Assembly: GCF_004379255.2 (NCBI RefSeq)
Contig: NC_056053.1
Location: 19,898,188-19,962,187 of the forward strand
Origin: Salvia splendens
Taxonomy: Eukaryota > Streptophyta > Magnoliopsida > Lamiales > Lamiaceae
Length of the DNA stretch: 64,000 bases
Direction: 5' to 3'
Each line of letters starts with the position of its first letter. The first letter of the stretch is position 1. Position numbers and translations under genes: made by a program. The notes below the pieces were generated by a model. That model saw nothing but the letters and a program-made list of their open reading frames with translations, was not told the origin of the DNA and did not search any database. Below are positions 30,975 through 43,007 of this stretch, piece by piece.

Positions 30975-33199
30975 TAGGGCTGGGGAAAAATACCGAAATA
31001 CCGAAATACCGGCCTTATCGTACCGAAAAATATCGAAAATACCGAATTTTTGGTATACCGTGACTTTCGGTACGGTATGATACCTTACCGAAAAATTTCG
31101 GTAAGGTAACGGTATGGATTTTCAAATACCGCGGTATACCGTTGCATACCGAAATTCGGTATATACCGTAAATTAAGGTATATACCGTAAACTAAGGTAT
31201 ATACCAAAAAAATATAAACACAATATAGGGATGTATTCATTTCCTTTTCCTATATTTCCTCCTTTTTCCTTCTTAATATCAGCCATTAGATTAGAGAAAT
31301 GGACGGTCAAGATCAACATTGGGTAATTAATCCCGTGTTGCATTATTTGTCCTATTTTGTGCATTATGAGGGTACAATAGTAATCTAATAATGCCTGGAA
31401 ACCGCTACGAATAATGCACCACATGGTCACGAGTAATGCATATAATTGCCTATATAATGCACAATATGTGAACTGCAATGCATACGAACAAGATGTGCTG
31501 TGTTATGATGTTTGACACACGTTTCTTGTTTCCCCTAAGGGTTTAATAAGCTTAGGGGCTAGGGTATAGTACGTAGACATGTATGTAATCTTCACATGGT
31601 AACGAGTAATGAATATAATTGACTATATAATGCACAATTTGTGAACTGCAATGCATACGAACAAGATGTACGGTGTTATGATGTTTGACACACGCTTCTT
31701 GTTTCCCCTAAGGGTTTAATAAGCTTAGGGGCTAGGGTATAGTACGTACGCATTAATAACAAATTATAAAACGATACGAATAATTCACCAAATTGTCACG
31801 AGTAATGGATGTTATTAACTATATAATGCACAATATGTGAACTGCAATGCATACGAATAAGATGTACCATGTTATGATGTTTGACACACGTTTCTTGTTT
31901 CCCCTAAGGGTTTAATAAGCTTAGGGGCTAGGGTATAGTACGTAGACATTACTAAATGCACGTATGTAATCTTCAATCCGTTGATTAATCCATATACACA
32001 ATACCTCTAATAATGCATAATATACTGATATAATGACAATTAACAGCTACATAATGCACTACCTAAACCAAATAATGCACATACGTATATTCCAATAACA
32101 ACAATTTGTTAGTAATGTCTACGTACTATACCCTAGCCCCTAAGCTTATTAAACCCTTAGGGGAAACAAAAAACGTGTGTCAAACATCATAACATGGTAC
32201 ATCTTATTCGTATGCATTGCAGTTCACATATTGTGCATTATATAGTTAATAACATCCATTACTCGTGACAATTTGGTGAATTATTCGTATCGTTTTATAA
32301 TTTGTTATTAATGCGTACGTACTATACCATAGCCCCTAAGCTTATTAAACCCTTAGGGGAAACAAGAAACGTGTGTCAAACATCATAACACAACACATCT
32401 TGTTCGTATGCATTGCAGTTCACAAATTGTGCATTATATAGTCAATTATATCCATTACTCGTTACCATGTGAAGATTACATACGTGTCTACGTACTATAC
32501 CCTAGCCCCTAAGCTTATTAAACCCTTAGGGGAAACAAGAAACGTGTGTCCAAACATCATAACATGGTACATCTTATTCGTATGCATTGCAGTTCACATA
32601 TTGTGCATTATATAGTCAATTATATGCATTACTCGTGACCATGTGGTGCATTATTCGCAGATACCAAAATGTGGCAGTTACTTTTCCGTCAAATGTCAAT
32701 AATAACCCTGTAATGCATACAAACACCTTCTATAATGCAACACGGAACCAGTTTTATAAAATCAATCTGATCCGTTGATGCCTTAGATATAACGCGTAAT
32801 ATTAAGAAGGAAAAAGGATCTAAGATGTGAAAAGGAGAATAACGCTCCCCTTTTATATATTTTTAAATTATAAAATCTATTGTGAAATATAAATATAATT
32901 ATAAATAAATTATATTTAATTTATTTTTAAAATTATAAAATATAAAGAATATTCTAAAAACTCTAATTTTCTATTTTAATTGATGTTGAAAGTCAGGTAT
33001 ACTGAACTTCCGTATGGTATACCGAAAAGGAGGTACGGTATCAGTATGGAAATTCGTCATACCGAAAATAAGGTATATCGAAGTTCGGTATACCGAAAAC
33101 TTTGGTAAGGTAAAGGTATGATTTTTTCGCATACCGTATTTACGGTAAGGTATACGGTATGGTGGTTTCGGTAAGGTATACCGTACCTACCCACCCCTA
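30975..33199. mobile_element. hAT-type element with TACCGAAA-rich inverted ends
   Basis: Ends TAGGGCTGGGG and CCTACCCACCCCTA form the terminal repeat. The perfect 8-bp duplication ATTAATAC flanks it (30967-30974 and 33200-33207). About 200 bp at each end is packed with TACCGAAA/TTTCGGTA and GGTATACC words in opposite orientation. No transposase frame is present. A second, palindromic element lies inside (31226-32853). Confidence 0.85.
31226..32853. repeat. Nested giant palindrome of six hairpin units
   Basis: The arms share CCTTTTTCCTTCTTAATAT (about 31250 and, reversed, 32800). Three plus-oriented units each contain CCCCTAAG, an 11-nt loop, then CTTAGGGG, at about 31531-31558, 31705-31732 and 31901-31927. 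They are mirrored by three inverted units at about 32136-32164, 32332-32359 and 32504-32532. Spacings of about 174 and 196 bp on the left are repeated as 196 and 172 on the right, so the palindrome is symmetric about 32030. Each unit also carries GTGAACTGCAATGCATACGA and TTATGATGTTTGACACACG. It is probably a separate foldback transposon; I cannot see its target-site duplication. Confidence 0.8.
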
Positions 33200-33512
33200 A
33201 TTAATACGCTCTATAGGTTTATGTTTTTTTTCTTTTTTCTTTTTTCCTCAATAAAACTTACAATTTCCCTCTTTAAGATATGTTCAACTTTTCACATGAA
33301 TTAAAGAATGAAGAGATCTTTCCTCAAATCATACAGAAACATAAAATGTAGAAATAAATAAGATAAAGAACACCTAGAATGTAATTTGTATTTCCAAAAC
33401 AAGGAAGCAGTATCCACACAGCACACATTCTTCCCGAAGCAAGTTACAGTCACTGATTCCATTCCTCAGTGATTTTCAAGTCTAATTTACCTGCTGCTTG
33501 TGCTGGGTTTCC
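33200..33512. other. Probable 3' flank of the DUF1195-like gene
   Basis: AT-rich, no coding signal; the part next to 33512 is the likely 3' UTR of the minus-strand gene. Confidence 0.45.
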
Positions 33513-35193
33513 CTACACTTGCTTTTCTTTATCCTTTATATTCAAATTCCGTAACCCCTGAAAAAAATACGAAATAAAACCACATCAACAAACTTGTTTG
33601 AAACTTTTTACCAAATTCACACAATTGTGAAACATATCCATCAATCATCATCAAGAAACTTGTTTGGGAAGAGTATTGAAAACATTTACTACTCTTATCC
33701 CCCTTACAAGCAAAACTGTGCTGCTAATGGAAATAATAATCGGTAGCAATCCAGAAACAGGGTGGAGAGTATTGATCCACATTTCAGTAATTACTCTGCA
33801 AAAGGCTTTATATTAATCTTTTTCATCTTCTGCCATTCTTTGTTTTCATCACACAGTGGATTAACTAACACAGTCTAATAAATAACATGAGCATTGTGAC
33901 CAAAAATCTCAATTGTTCCCCAGAGTGAAAAGGGAAATAAACACTCAATGAAAAGTAGAACAGCTGATCAACAAATCAGGTATGCCATACAGAGCATGGA
34001 AAAGTATGTTAGTTGCTTTCCTAGTAAGTGAATGAAGCATTCATTTCTTCATAACCCAGAACTGCTGTTTAGAAAGTTAGCTTCAGAACTCTAGTGAAGC
34101 TTAATCTAAGTAGCCAAGGCTGTGAGCTATTCCAGTATATATTGTAACATGTAGTTAAGTGTAGATAAATATAGCTAAAAGCATTCACCAATTCAAGATA
34201 CCAACAATAAAAAATGCTATTTACAAGAAAAGGCCAAAACAATAATAGCAAATAGTAGTAGTACATTCTAACTAATAAACAATTTACTGCTAAAAAAAGC
34301 CTGGAGTTTAGATGACTATCACATGCAATTTTCTTTAGCAAGTCAAGTCAATAATAAGCCAAGGTGGTCCTTGGTATCCTAGTATAACTAGAGTTGAAAA
34401 ACACCAAAAGATCATATCCAACAAAAGCAAATAACCAATGTTTGATGATAAAATACTTTACAGCAATGAGCTTACCAATGATAACGAAGAATATCGTGGA
34501 GGCGGGGTGAGATCCAAGTAGTGAGCCGACATCCTAGCAATCTCCGAAATGGCATCCTCCCTAACTTCAGGTACCTCGCTCGTCAAATCCTCATAGGCAG
34601 CCACAAAGGCTTCCTGCCAAAAACCTGCCAGTTTCATCCTCTGGCTGTTGGTGTACACATCCCACATGTGCCTCACCATTTTCTCCCTCTCCTCCATATC
34701 CTAAACACAACATTTAAAAACGCGTTCAATTTGATAGTGAACTACCTCTGCATCATATTAATTCTCCACAATCCTACTCTCCAACTAACATGATAAATCG
34801 CAATGTACTAATTCTCCACAACCCTAATTTCAAACTAAATGGATAGATTGCTACTCACTCGATTTTATTTAACTAATAGATTTGATTAATGTTTGATTGC
34901 ATAAGGGAAAGAGAAGTTACGAGAACGTCGAGATCATCGGCGGAGGGGGAGTGGTAGTCTTGTGTGAAGCTGTCATCGAGATCTCCGGCGGACCAGCGGA
35001 GGGAGACGGTGCCGGTGAGCATGGACCAGAATGCGAGCATCAGAATTACGGCGAAAGCCCAAAACTTGTAGCGGCCGCGGCCGAAGATGATGGAGGAATC
35101 CGAGGAAGATTCCTTCCTAGACGAAGACGATGATACATAAGATACTGATGAAGAAGTGGGCGTGGATACGGGTAGGACGTCATCGTCTCTCAT
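33513..35193 (-). CDS. Small single-pass membrane protein, possibly DUF1195
   Basis: Three exons: 35193-34921 (91 codons), 34700-34476 (75 codons) and 33557-33513 (14 codons plus stop). Each has GT..AG borders and all phases are zero, giving 180 residues. The start MRDDDVLPVSTPTSSSVSYV leads a serine-rich cytosolic-type head; one membrane segment FWAFAVILMLAFWSMLTGTV lies at about residues 45-66. The second exon is strongly conserved-looking: MEEREKMVRHMWDVYTNSQR, then FWQEAFVAAYEDLTSEVPEV and AISEIARMSAHYLDL. The last exon ends NIKDKEKQV. I match it from memory to an uncharacterised plant family (DUF1195); function is unknown. The family name is uncertain, the gene model less so. Confidence 0.78.
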
Positions 35194-36429
35194 AACTATT
35201 TAAATTGAATGCACAAAAATATTGGAAGATTTCAGATCATACATCGATCTCAATCATGTAGAGATAGGGTGAGGGTCTCTTTTTTTATTTTTCAAATAGG
35301 AAAACGGCTCAGCCGGCGGGGTCTGCCTCTGCAACTATTCGATTTTCTCTTGTCCTCCTTTTTTTAAAAGTTTTTTTTTATTTATTAAGTAGAATTAATA
35401 TTAGATCGATGGGCCGTTTTCGTTTTGTGGGCTTCTGAAGGCTAAGCTAGCGGCCCTGTACCCTAATGAAGATTAGGTTCGGCTAAAGCCGCCCAAAATT
35501 TAGCTGTTTAATTGGAATCGAAAAACAGAAATTGGAGAATTAATGGGACGGAGACGGACCTTTCTCTCTGGGATTTCTTCTTAGTGGATATGCTCTTTTG
35601 CAGCTGAGAAGGTATGGTATTTCTCTGTTTGCAATTTTGATTTTGGCTGGATATGTAACTTTCATTGTGTTTCTTTTTGACGTCTGCTCCTGCCGTTGTC
35701 ACTCTCCTTCTCATGTGAATCCTCAACTCAATAAGGTTTTTGAGAAATTGTGAGAAACAATAAGGTTTTTGAGAAATCGTGAGAAAAATTTCCTTCATAG
35801 ATAAAGAATTGATCATATTTTTACCAGCCTTTTGACTGAATTGCAGTCTCATAAATCCTAAAGTAGCTATTGGAAGTATGGTATCGATGGTGATTTCGGT
35901 GTGCACCTTGGCTTGCAACAAAAACAAACATTTGTTACTTAATCCGTGAGTATACACTTGCAACGCACAACACCGCTCCAGTTTAGGTCAAAATATTAAG
36001 CGGTAATGTTATAAGAGAGAAGGAAATGGAAAGGGTGATTAGGCTGAGAATAAGAGATTAGGATGAAAGAGACTTAACTGAGGGAGGGGAGAAAAAGAAA
36101 AATTTTAAGTTGCATGAATTCTGCATTATTAATTGTTCATGTTTTTAATTTTTATCATTCCCAACACTTGTTTTTTTCTCATTGCTGATTGACAATGCAT
36201 TATGTGAACATGAGAATAGATTGTTTTAAGTAGATTTGTATGGTAGAAATATGCTATGTGTGAGAAGTTGTCATGACATGTCATTTAGGAGTTATTGTCA
36301 TTTTTCCTTGTATCCAAGAAGAAGAAACTGTGGCCAAATGAAATTTAAGAAATTGAAATTACAAACAGCATTGAGCAAAGCTGCTAACTATCAGCTCCTG
36401 GTTGGCAGGCAAATCCGCTCTGATCTAGA
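35194..36429. other. Promoter region between two divergent genes
   Basis: The left part is the upstream region of the minus-strand membrane-protein gene. From about 35480 the plus strand may carry the transcribed 5' leader, perhaps with an intron, of the BLOC-1 subunit gene. A tandem duplication of about 25 bp (ATAAGGTTTTTGAGAAAT) lies near 35733-35785. The 151-codon minus-strand frame here has no family features. Confidence 0.45.
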
Positions 36430-37201
36430 ATGGCGGATACAGAGAAGGACCAACTCGCTGCTTCGCTAAATGGTCTTTTTACCAATGTCTCCGACATGAT
36501 TAAAGGCGAGCTCCAGGTAATTGGAGACTTTACTCTGGCTAAATTTGACTGAACAGATACTGGAGAGGCGATGTTGGTAACTGAATGCAGACTAGACAAT
36601 CTTACTTTAGTGACGCATCGTTGCACAGGATGTCTAACCCTTTGTTACATGGCTGTTGTTGGTTTCCAACCTTTTCAGTATGCTGCTTGTAAGAATAATC
36701 TTTGAACTGAATAGACCATCTGACCACCATGCCATAGTTTTCCTCTGTTCTACTTATCATCTTTGACATTGCTTGATGTGAAAATTGTTTTGCATTTTGA
36801 GATATATTATCTTCCATCTTTTAATATATTTGGTTGAAGAACTGGATTGTATAATCCACTGTTTGTTTGCCTAACTGTATGATCCATTTTCTTTATGATA
36901 CTCAACTCAACTCAATTATCTAATGTGATAGGGAACAAATAATGTGCTAGAGCTTTTGGAGAAAATGAATGTAAGAGTGGGGGAAGAATACAAAGGCTTT
37001 GGTGATGTGGCCTCAGGATTAAGAGTTTTTGTGGAGCAATTGAAGTTGAAAAGCGGCACATTCGACGACTGCATTCAGCAGCTTGATGCGATTGAGCAAC
37101 ATGTGATGGAGTTCGAAGCTGTAATCGCTATGCTTGACAGATATGTTTCCTTATTGGAGTCAGAGATGCAAAATGTTTACCAAATTCCTCCTGCAAGCTA
37201 G
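36430..37201 (+). CDS. BLOS2: BLOC-1 subunit 2 (BLOS2) homologue
   Basis: Two exons: 36430-36516 (29 codons) and 36932-37201, joined in phase zero by a GT..AG intron of 415 bp. The product has 118 residues. It starts MADTEKDQLAASLNGLFTNV and the conserved core begins GTNNVLELLEKMN at the exon border. It continues DVASGLRVFVEQLK, then LDAIEQHVMEFEAVI and MLDRYVSLLES, an all-helical coiled-coil protein. BLOS2 is a subunit of the BLOC-1 complex, which in plants and animals acts on endosome sorting; in Arabidopsis BLOS1/BLOS2 affect endosome-to-vacuole traffic. Length and start match the plant family. No defect is seen. Confidence 0.93.
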
Positions 37202-38106
37202 GCTGGTTTCATTGAGCTGATAAACTCTTCACATTAATGCATAATGTATCTGCACAGTGATAAATAAATTTAAAAAGATCGATATACAGGTTGGAGATAT
37301 ATTTGAGAAGGCGTCAAATTATGTTTTGTGCTTAAACCTTATTCAGCTGCATTAACATAAGCTTCAAAATTAATTAATCTCACAATTAATGGCTGTATTC
37401 AACTTCAAAATCTTATACAAGGTGAAAAATCAGAAAAATGATATGGCAATGAACCTACATTGAATATGCAAGAACTCGAGATGGATTGATGACATTAAAA
37501 ATGGCTAAATATTCATTTCAATCCTAAATTATATTCTTTAATCACAATCTTTTTTTATTGATATACTGTATATCAAATACATGACTATTATGTGTACTTT
37601 TGGATTCTAAAAATGTGTTAAACTGCTGCCTCGTCATAAGCCTCCTATCCTAAGTGAATATCCTAAAGGATGCTCAAGTTTTTGTTTAAAAAAACGTAAT
37701 ACACATCATATTTTTAATTTTTTAAGTTTTTTCTCACGAATTGAAATCTATAATTTTTCAATTGACGAATAATGTTTAACCCGGATGCTTGCTCGTCATG
37801 ATCACATGGAGCAGTTCCAGAAGTTGTTCTATGAGATTCGATGATGAAATTAATACTAGTATTGTTTTTGTACATGTAGTAGTAAATTTGGAGGAATCAT
37901 TTGGTTATGGCAAATATTTGGCTCTACAACTGTCAACTACGATGGTGTTCTTGCTGGTAGGGGGGAAGAGAATGCCAAGGACAAGTGACGTTGTTTGAAG
38001 GTTTGATTTTACGTGTGTACCAATCAATTAATTTATGATATCAACATTTATCTAGACATATCCTAGCACTACTATTAAGCAAGCCCTATAGCTGTAAGAA
38101 AGCTAA
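37202..38106. other. Intergenic DNA downstream of BLOS2
   Basis: The first 100 bases are probable 3' UTR. The rest shows no supported gene. Confidence 0.45.
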
Positions 38107-38877
38107 GAGTGTCCACAGTTGGGGAGCCGCGGCCCGCGGCTCGGTGCGCGGCCCCCACTGCAGAGAGCCACGTTTTGCGGCTGAGGGCCGAGAGCCCGAG
38201 AGAGCCGCGGCCCTCCACTGCAGCGAGCCACGAAACGCAAGGTGGAGATGGTGATTCCCCGGGGTACGGAGACTCGGGATACGGCAACTTCCCCAATCAG
38301 ATGTGAAGTCCGCAATCGCCCCAATACCGGGTCCAATCATCCCAGCAGAGGAACATGGTTCGCCAACAATCGGGGTTCGGTGACTATCGACCGAATATGG
38401 ACGCGATCAACAACCCGTCTCGAAGTTGGGGTGGACCGATGGGTCGGAGACGGGCGAAGCTAGCGGCAGTGGGGGCGGTGGCGACGGGCGAGAAGGTGGT
38501 GAAGAAGATGTGCCGGATTCCGATGACGCCACCGAGTAGGAGGCGGTGGCGTTTTTTTATCTTTTGATGTTGTGTTTTTTAAAAATTTTCGTTGTAGAAT
38601 TTTCCTCTATCTATAGTACGACGAAAATTTGTCTTTAATTCGTAACTTTATTAAATTATGTTTATTTTCCAAATTATTAGTCTAATAAAATTTAATATAG
38701 TTAAATTAAAAAATATCATTAAAAAAAGCAAACAAATTTTTTTAGAGGGCCACATTTCGTGGCCCTTGTTGTTATTGTTAATTTTGTTCATTTACCATTG
38801 TGGAGGGCAACAAGAGAGCCACAAATGATGACCGGGCCAACTTTGGTGGCCTTCAAAGGCCACCATTGTGGACACTC
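38107..38877 (+). mobile_element. Short PIF/Harbinger derivative with ORF1 scraps
   Basis: Ends GAGTGTCCACA and TGTGGACACTC are perfect inverted repeats, flanked by TAA at 38104-38106 and 38878-38880. The GC-rich inside keeps pieces of an ORF1-type frame: MVRQQSGFGDYRPNMDAINN (from 38355) and, after an internal deletion, an acidic tail with EEDVPDSDDATE in another frame. There is no transposase. Confidence 0.85.
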
Positions 38878-39743
38878 TAAGTGCGTTGAATATAGGTGAG
38901 AGCTCAATAAACAGACAAGCTCGAATTAATGCATTAACCAATGTTGGAGTAGTACCTTTTTGGAGCTACATCCACTTATGTTAATTTTATATAAGTACAT
39001 TATGTCGCATTCTCAGCCACCAAAATTTTCAAAGAATTTAGTTATCAATTATACTTTTTATCTTATGCATAAAATATACTCCCTCCGTCCCTAATAATTC
39101 ATCACCATTTGACCCGTCATAAGTTTTAAAAAAGATAATAGAAAGTGGGTTGAAAAAGTTAGTGGCATGTGTGTCCTACTTTTATATATAAGTTTTATAA
39201 TAAAATGTGAGTGTAAATGAGTTAGTAGAATGTAGGTCCATTACCAAAATTAGAAAAGTGAAAGGTGACAAATTTTTAAGGCGGACGAAAATGAAAATAG
39301 GTGACAAATTTTGAGAGACGGAGGAAGTACTATTATTCTTAGAGACTAGAGTAGGCAAGTCACTATACATTGGCTATTTTTTCCGATTTTAACTACTCAT
39401 TAAAAAACTTTAGCAAATTTAATGGGAGTATTAATTAACTCACGAGTATTGGGATTTTAGGTGCGAATACTTTTACATGAAAATTAAATAGTGTTTCTGA
39501 TCTCGTTTTTTCACTGCCTTAATTTAATTTTAGTGACAATATTAATAGTAGCACTACTTAGTAACTTACTAGGTAAATTTCAAATAATACTACCTTCATC
39601 TCATATTAAGTATCACATTTTGTCATTTCGATTCGTCCCACTATGAAAATATGTGAATTAAGGACCACAACACATAGTCGCAAATATATTTATTAAAATA
39701 AATATAAATAAATTATAGGAGTAGGAATATGATCAATTGCTAA
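38878..39743. other. Intergenic DNA with a MITE
   Basis: AT-rich apart from the Stowaway-like element at 39077-39330; no gene is supported. Confidence 0.45.
39077..39330. mobile_element. Stowaway/mariner-type MITE
   Basis: The left end TACTCCCTCCGTCCC and the right end GACGGAGGAAGTA are inverted and flanked by TA. About 254 bp, no coding capacity. Confidence 0.7.
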
Positions 39744-40347
39744 GAACATCCTCAGCGGCGGACGTCCGCCATTAGGCGAGCGCGAGGCGGATGCAGACGT
39801 CTCTTGGGAACACCAGAGTTCCGCGGATTTCCGACGACGTCCGTCGGGACGTCCGTCGTGACTTTCGCCATTGCGGGTTCCCGGCGGACGTCCCGATTTT
39901 TAAATTTTTTTTAAAAAAAAATTCTATGTATACGGCTCGCTGAACTTTATTTCATTCGCACCACTAGTTTTAACGAGTTTCTCTCTCTATACTTTCATTT
40001 CTTTTGAAGATAAATGGAGCACTACGATAGTGATTCCCCCGCCACGAGCGAGTCATAAACGCCGACGTTTTCCGTTAGAGTTGGGGGAAACGCCGGCGGA
40101 AGTGCACCGATGTCCGGGATGATGCCCGGAATGACGCCGATGATGCCCCAACCTCAAATGGCGGGGATGATGCAGGGGTACTACAATATGTACCCCTCGT
40201 GGTGTGCAGGGATGGGTGGGATGATGCCCCAAATGCCGCGATGACGGGGATGATGCCCCAAATGCCCGGGTTGAGTGCCGCGATGACGGGGATGATGCCC
40301 CAAATGCCCGGGATGATGCCGCAAATGCTCGGGATGATGATGCCCGG

Positions 40348-43007
40348 TGTAATGTCCGTTTTTTTTTTATTTAAGGGGTGTTTGCTTTTGTGAATATCTT
40401 GTTTAAGATATGGTGTGGTATGTTTTATTTGTTTTATATTATTTATGGGTGTGAATCTTTAGTTTTATGGTTATTTGAAAAGCAAATTAATATCTTAATT
40501 AATAAATTAAACCCCCCCCCCTCTCTCGGTTTTTCTCTCCCTCTCCCTCTCTCTTTTTCGAAAACCCTCCATCTCTCCCCACTAATTTCTCAACCTCCCC
40601 CACTCCCTCTTAACCGATTCATTCCCCTTTTTCCAATCTTTTTCTCTCTTCGGTCTCTCTCAATCTCTCATCTCTCTCTCGAAGTGTTCTCTCACCGGTA
40701 AGCTCCCTCTCTCCTCCTCCCTCTCGGTTTACCTTTCCCCATTCATTCCCCCTCATCATCATCTTGAATTCTTCAAGGTGTTACGCTCGCTCGTTGTGAA
40801 TCGGAGTCGGAGGAAGAAGTAAACCGCTCGAATTACGTTTGAACTATCCGGGAAAGGTAACCCAAACCCTAACCCTTGTTAAATTCGAAAAAACATGCAT
40901 GTAGGACGTTTTTGGGAAGGTTTAGATGCTGAATAGGTTTTGTGATTATGTGTTGTTGTCAAGCATGTTTTGATAGTAACTGACAGTGGGTTCCGACCCC
41001 GTTTTGACTGAGCAAACGATCTCCTTTTGGTATGAAATTTTTAACCGTATAAACTTGGATGCGTCTTCGGTGTGGTGTGTAAATTTCAGCTTCATTGGAT
41101 GTCGTATGATTTTATTATGATTTTTGCAAGTAGACTGCGCAGATTCACGAATTGTATGTTTTTGGGAGATGTTTTCATGTGCTTTGGGTGTGTTTCTGAG
41201 TGTTGTGTTTTGTGAAGTATGTGGGTGTGTTTGGCCAAGAGATGGCTCGGGAAAATCAGTGTTTGGTTCGAGAGTTTTCGTGTGTGTTGGCCGAGAGTTT
41301 TAGGGTTCAGCCTAGGGCAGTTTTGTGGAGAGTCTGGAAGGGATGATCCCAGGTGTTTGGGTGTGTTTTGGGATGTAGAATGCGTGGTGTGTTTGTCGTA
41401 TAGGGTTTGAGAATCGGGGGTCAGAGGAAAAGGGGTGTAAACTAGGTGCCGAGCAGACGGCCGAGATGGTCGGCCGAGGTGCCGAGCCGGACGGCCGAGA
41501 TCGTCGGCCGAGGTGCCGAACAGGCGGCCGAGACGGTCGGCCAAGGTGCCGAGCCGGACGGCCGAGATGGTCGGCCGAGGTGCCGAGCAGGCGGCCGAGA
41601 TGGTCGGCCGAGGTGCCGAGCCGGACGGCCGAGATGGTCGGCCGAGGTGCCGAACAGGCGGCCGAGACGGTCGGCCGAGGTGCCGAGCCGGACGGCCGAG
41701 ATGGTCGGCCGAGGTGCCGAGCCGGACGGCCGAGACGGTCGGCCGAGGTGCCGAGCAGGCGGCCGAGATGGTCGGCCGAGGTGCCGAGACACAGGCGGCC
41801 GAGACAGCCGGCCGAGGTACCGAGCCAGGCCGAGACGCCGAGCCTTTTTCCCGAACCTGTTCCGAGCCAGGTGAGCCGTTTGTGCAGTGTGGGTGTTCCG
41901 GGAGTTTGAGTGTTGTGTTTGTGTCGTGTGCGCGTCTTGGGTACGTGGTATGCGTGTCGGGTGCGTGCGTGGTGTGTTTCGGACGTGTTTTTTTTTGTGT
42001 GTTTGTTATAACATGTTGTTAAGTGTGTATACGTGTAACGTGCTAGATGTTGAAGTCATCCAAGTAGGAATCATGCATTGTCGTTAAACATCGTCTACCC
42101 TGACTCTAATTATGATATTTATTTATCTTTCAAAAGGGTGATCTTTTACGAGGAAAGTGTGGTTGAAGGGAACTATTTTAAAGGCTAAGCAATCGAGGTG
42201 GGCTTTTCTACCCTACTATTTTGTGGGTTATCTTTAATACGGACTATGTTCCGGAAATGTTTACGGAGGTGAATTGTTTGTCTTGCCAACTGTTTTGCTT
42301 TGAAACCTATCTGAAGTGGTTTACCACATATGTTTAATCGAATTCGGGTCTGTTGGGCTGCGAACCCTCAGGCTAGTGTACACGAGACTGGGAGCCATCT
42401 GAGAGCAAGTTGGCCGGTCTAGTTGACCTGGGGTGTGGCCACGCCCCTTGTCACCGTTGGATCAGATAGTGTATGATGGTGGGAATAAGGGTGGCAATAT
42501 CTGAAAATGACTGCGCAGTCGAATTTATGAAATATATTTTGTGTACTTGGGTTATTTTTCTTACACTTAAAACCCCAAGGTTACACTGATGTGGCATGAC
42601 AAACTATGATTTTGGCGTGTGTCCACTGAGTGCAATAAGTACTCAGCCCTGCATGTTGTTTTCTTAATGTGCAGGTTGAGCGGCGATGGGGATGACGGAT
42701 GTTGAGCAGTGAAAGCCAAATGAGTGTTTTACTTGGTCTTTTGGATGGTGTCGTGTCGTCATACCCGGCATCATCTGTCTTTTGGTCTTTTCCGCTGCTT
42801 TGTAATCCGATACATTGTTTTTATTTAACTCTGTTTACATTAACTTTAGTAATGTCTTCTTAGTACAATGTTTGAAGTGAACTCCCTCTTTTTAATAAAT
42901 GTTTTTGGGTCAAATATTCCTGTTCTCCCCTTTCTTCCCCGCTTCTTTATTCCTCCCCTAGTCGCGGTCCACCGTACTTCCTATCCTTAGGAAATGCGGG
43001 CGTGACA
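40348..43007 (-). repeat. 2.66-kb solo LTR, gypsy-type
   Basis: On the minus strand it begins TGTCACGCCCGCATTTCC and ends CGGACATTACA, with TG..CA ends. The perfect 5-bp duplication CCCGG flanks it (40343-40347 and 43008-43012). No primer site, polypurine tract or second LTR follows, so it is a solo LTR left by recombination. The start sequence and great length resemble LTRs of plant chromovirus (Tekay/Del) elements; that assignment is from memory. It lies inside ORF1 of the Harbinger element and contains a 34-bp minisatellite. Confidence 0.88.
41445..41815. repeat. 34-bp minisatellite, about 11 copies
   Basis: The unit can be written GGTGCCGAGC (variable) GGACGGCCGAGATGGTC plus GGCCGA, with period 34 seen from the spacing of the GTGCCGA word. 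It is very GC-rich and free of stops, so several frames on both strands stay open; these are not genes. Confidence 0.9.

Noticed and set aside
35508..35963. 151-codon minus-strand ORF
   Set aside because: No family features, and it overlaps the likely leader of the BLOS2 gene; composition is non-coding.
41442..42022. Four overlapping long ORFs on both strands
   Set aside because: Produced by the stop-free 34-bp minisatellite in the solo LTR.
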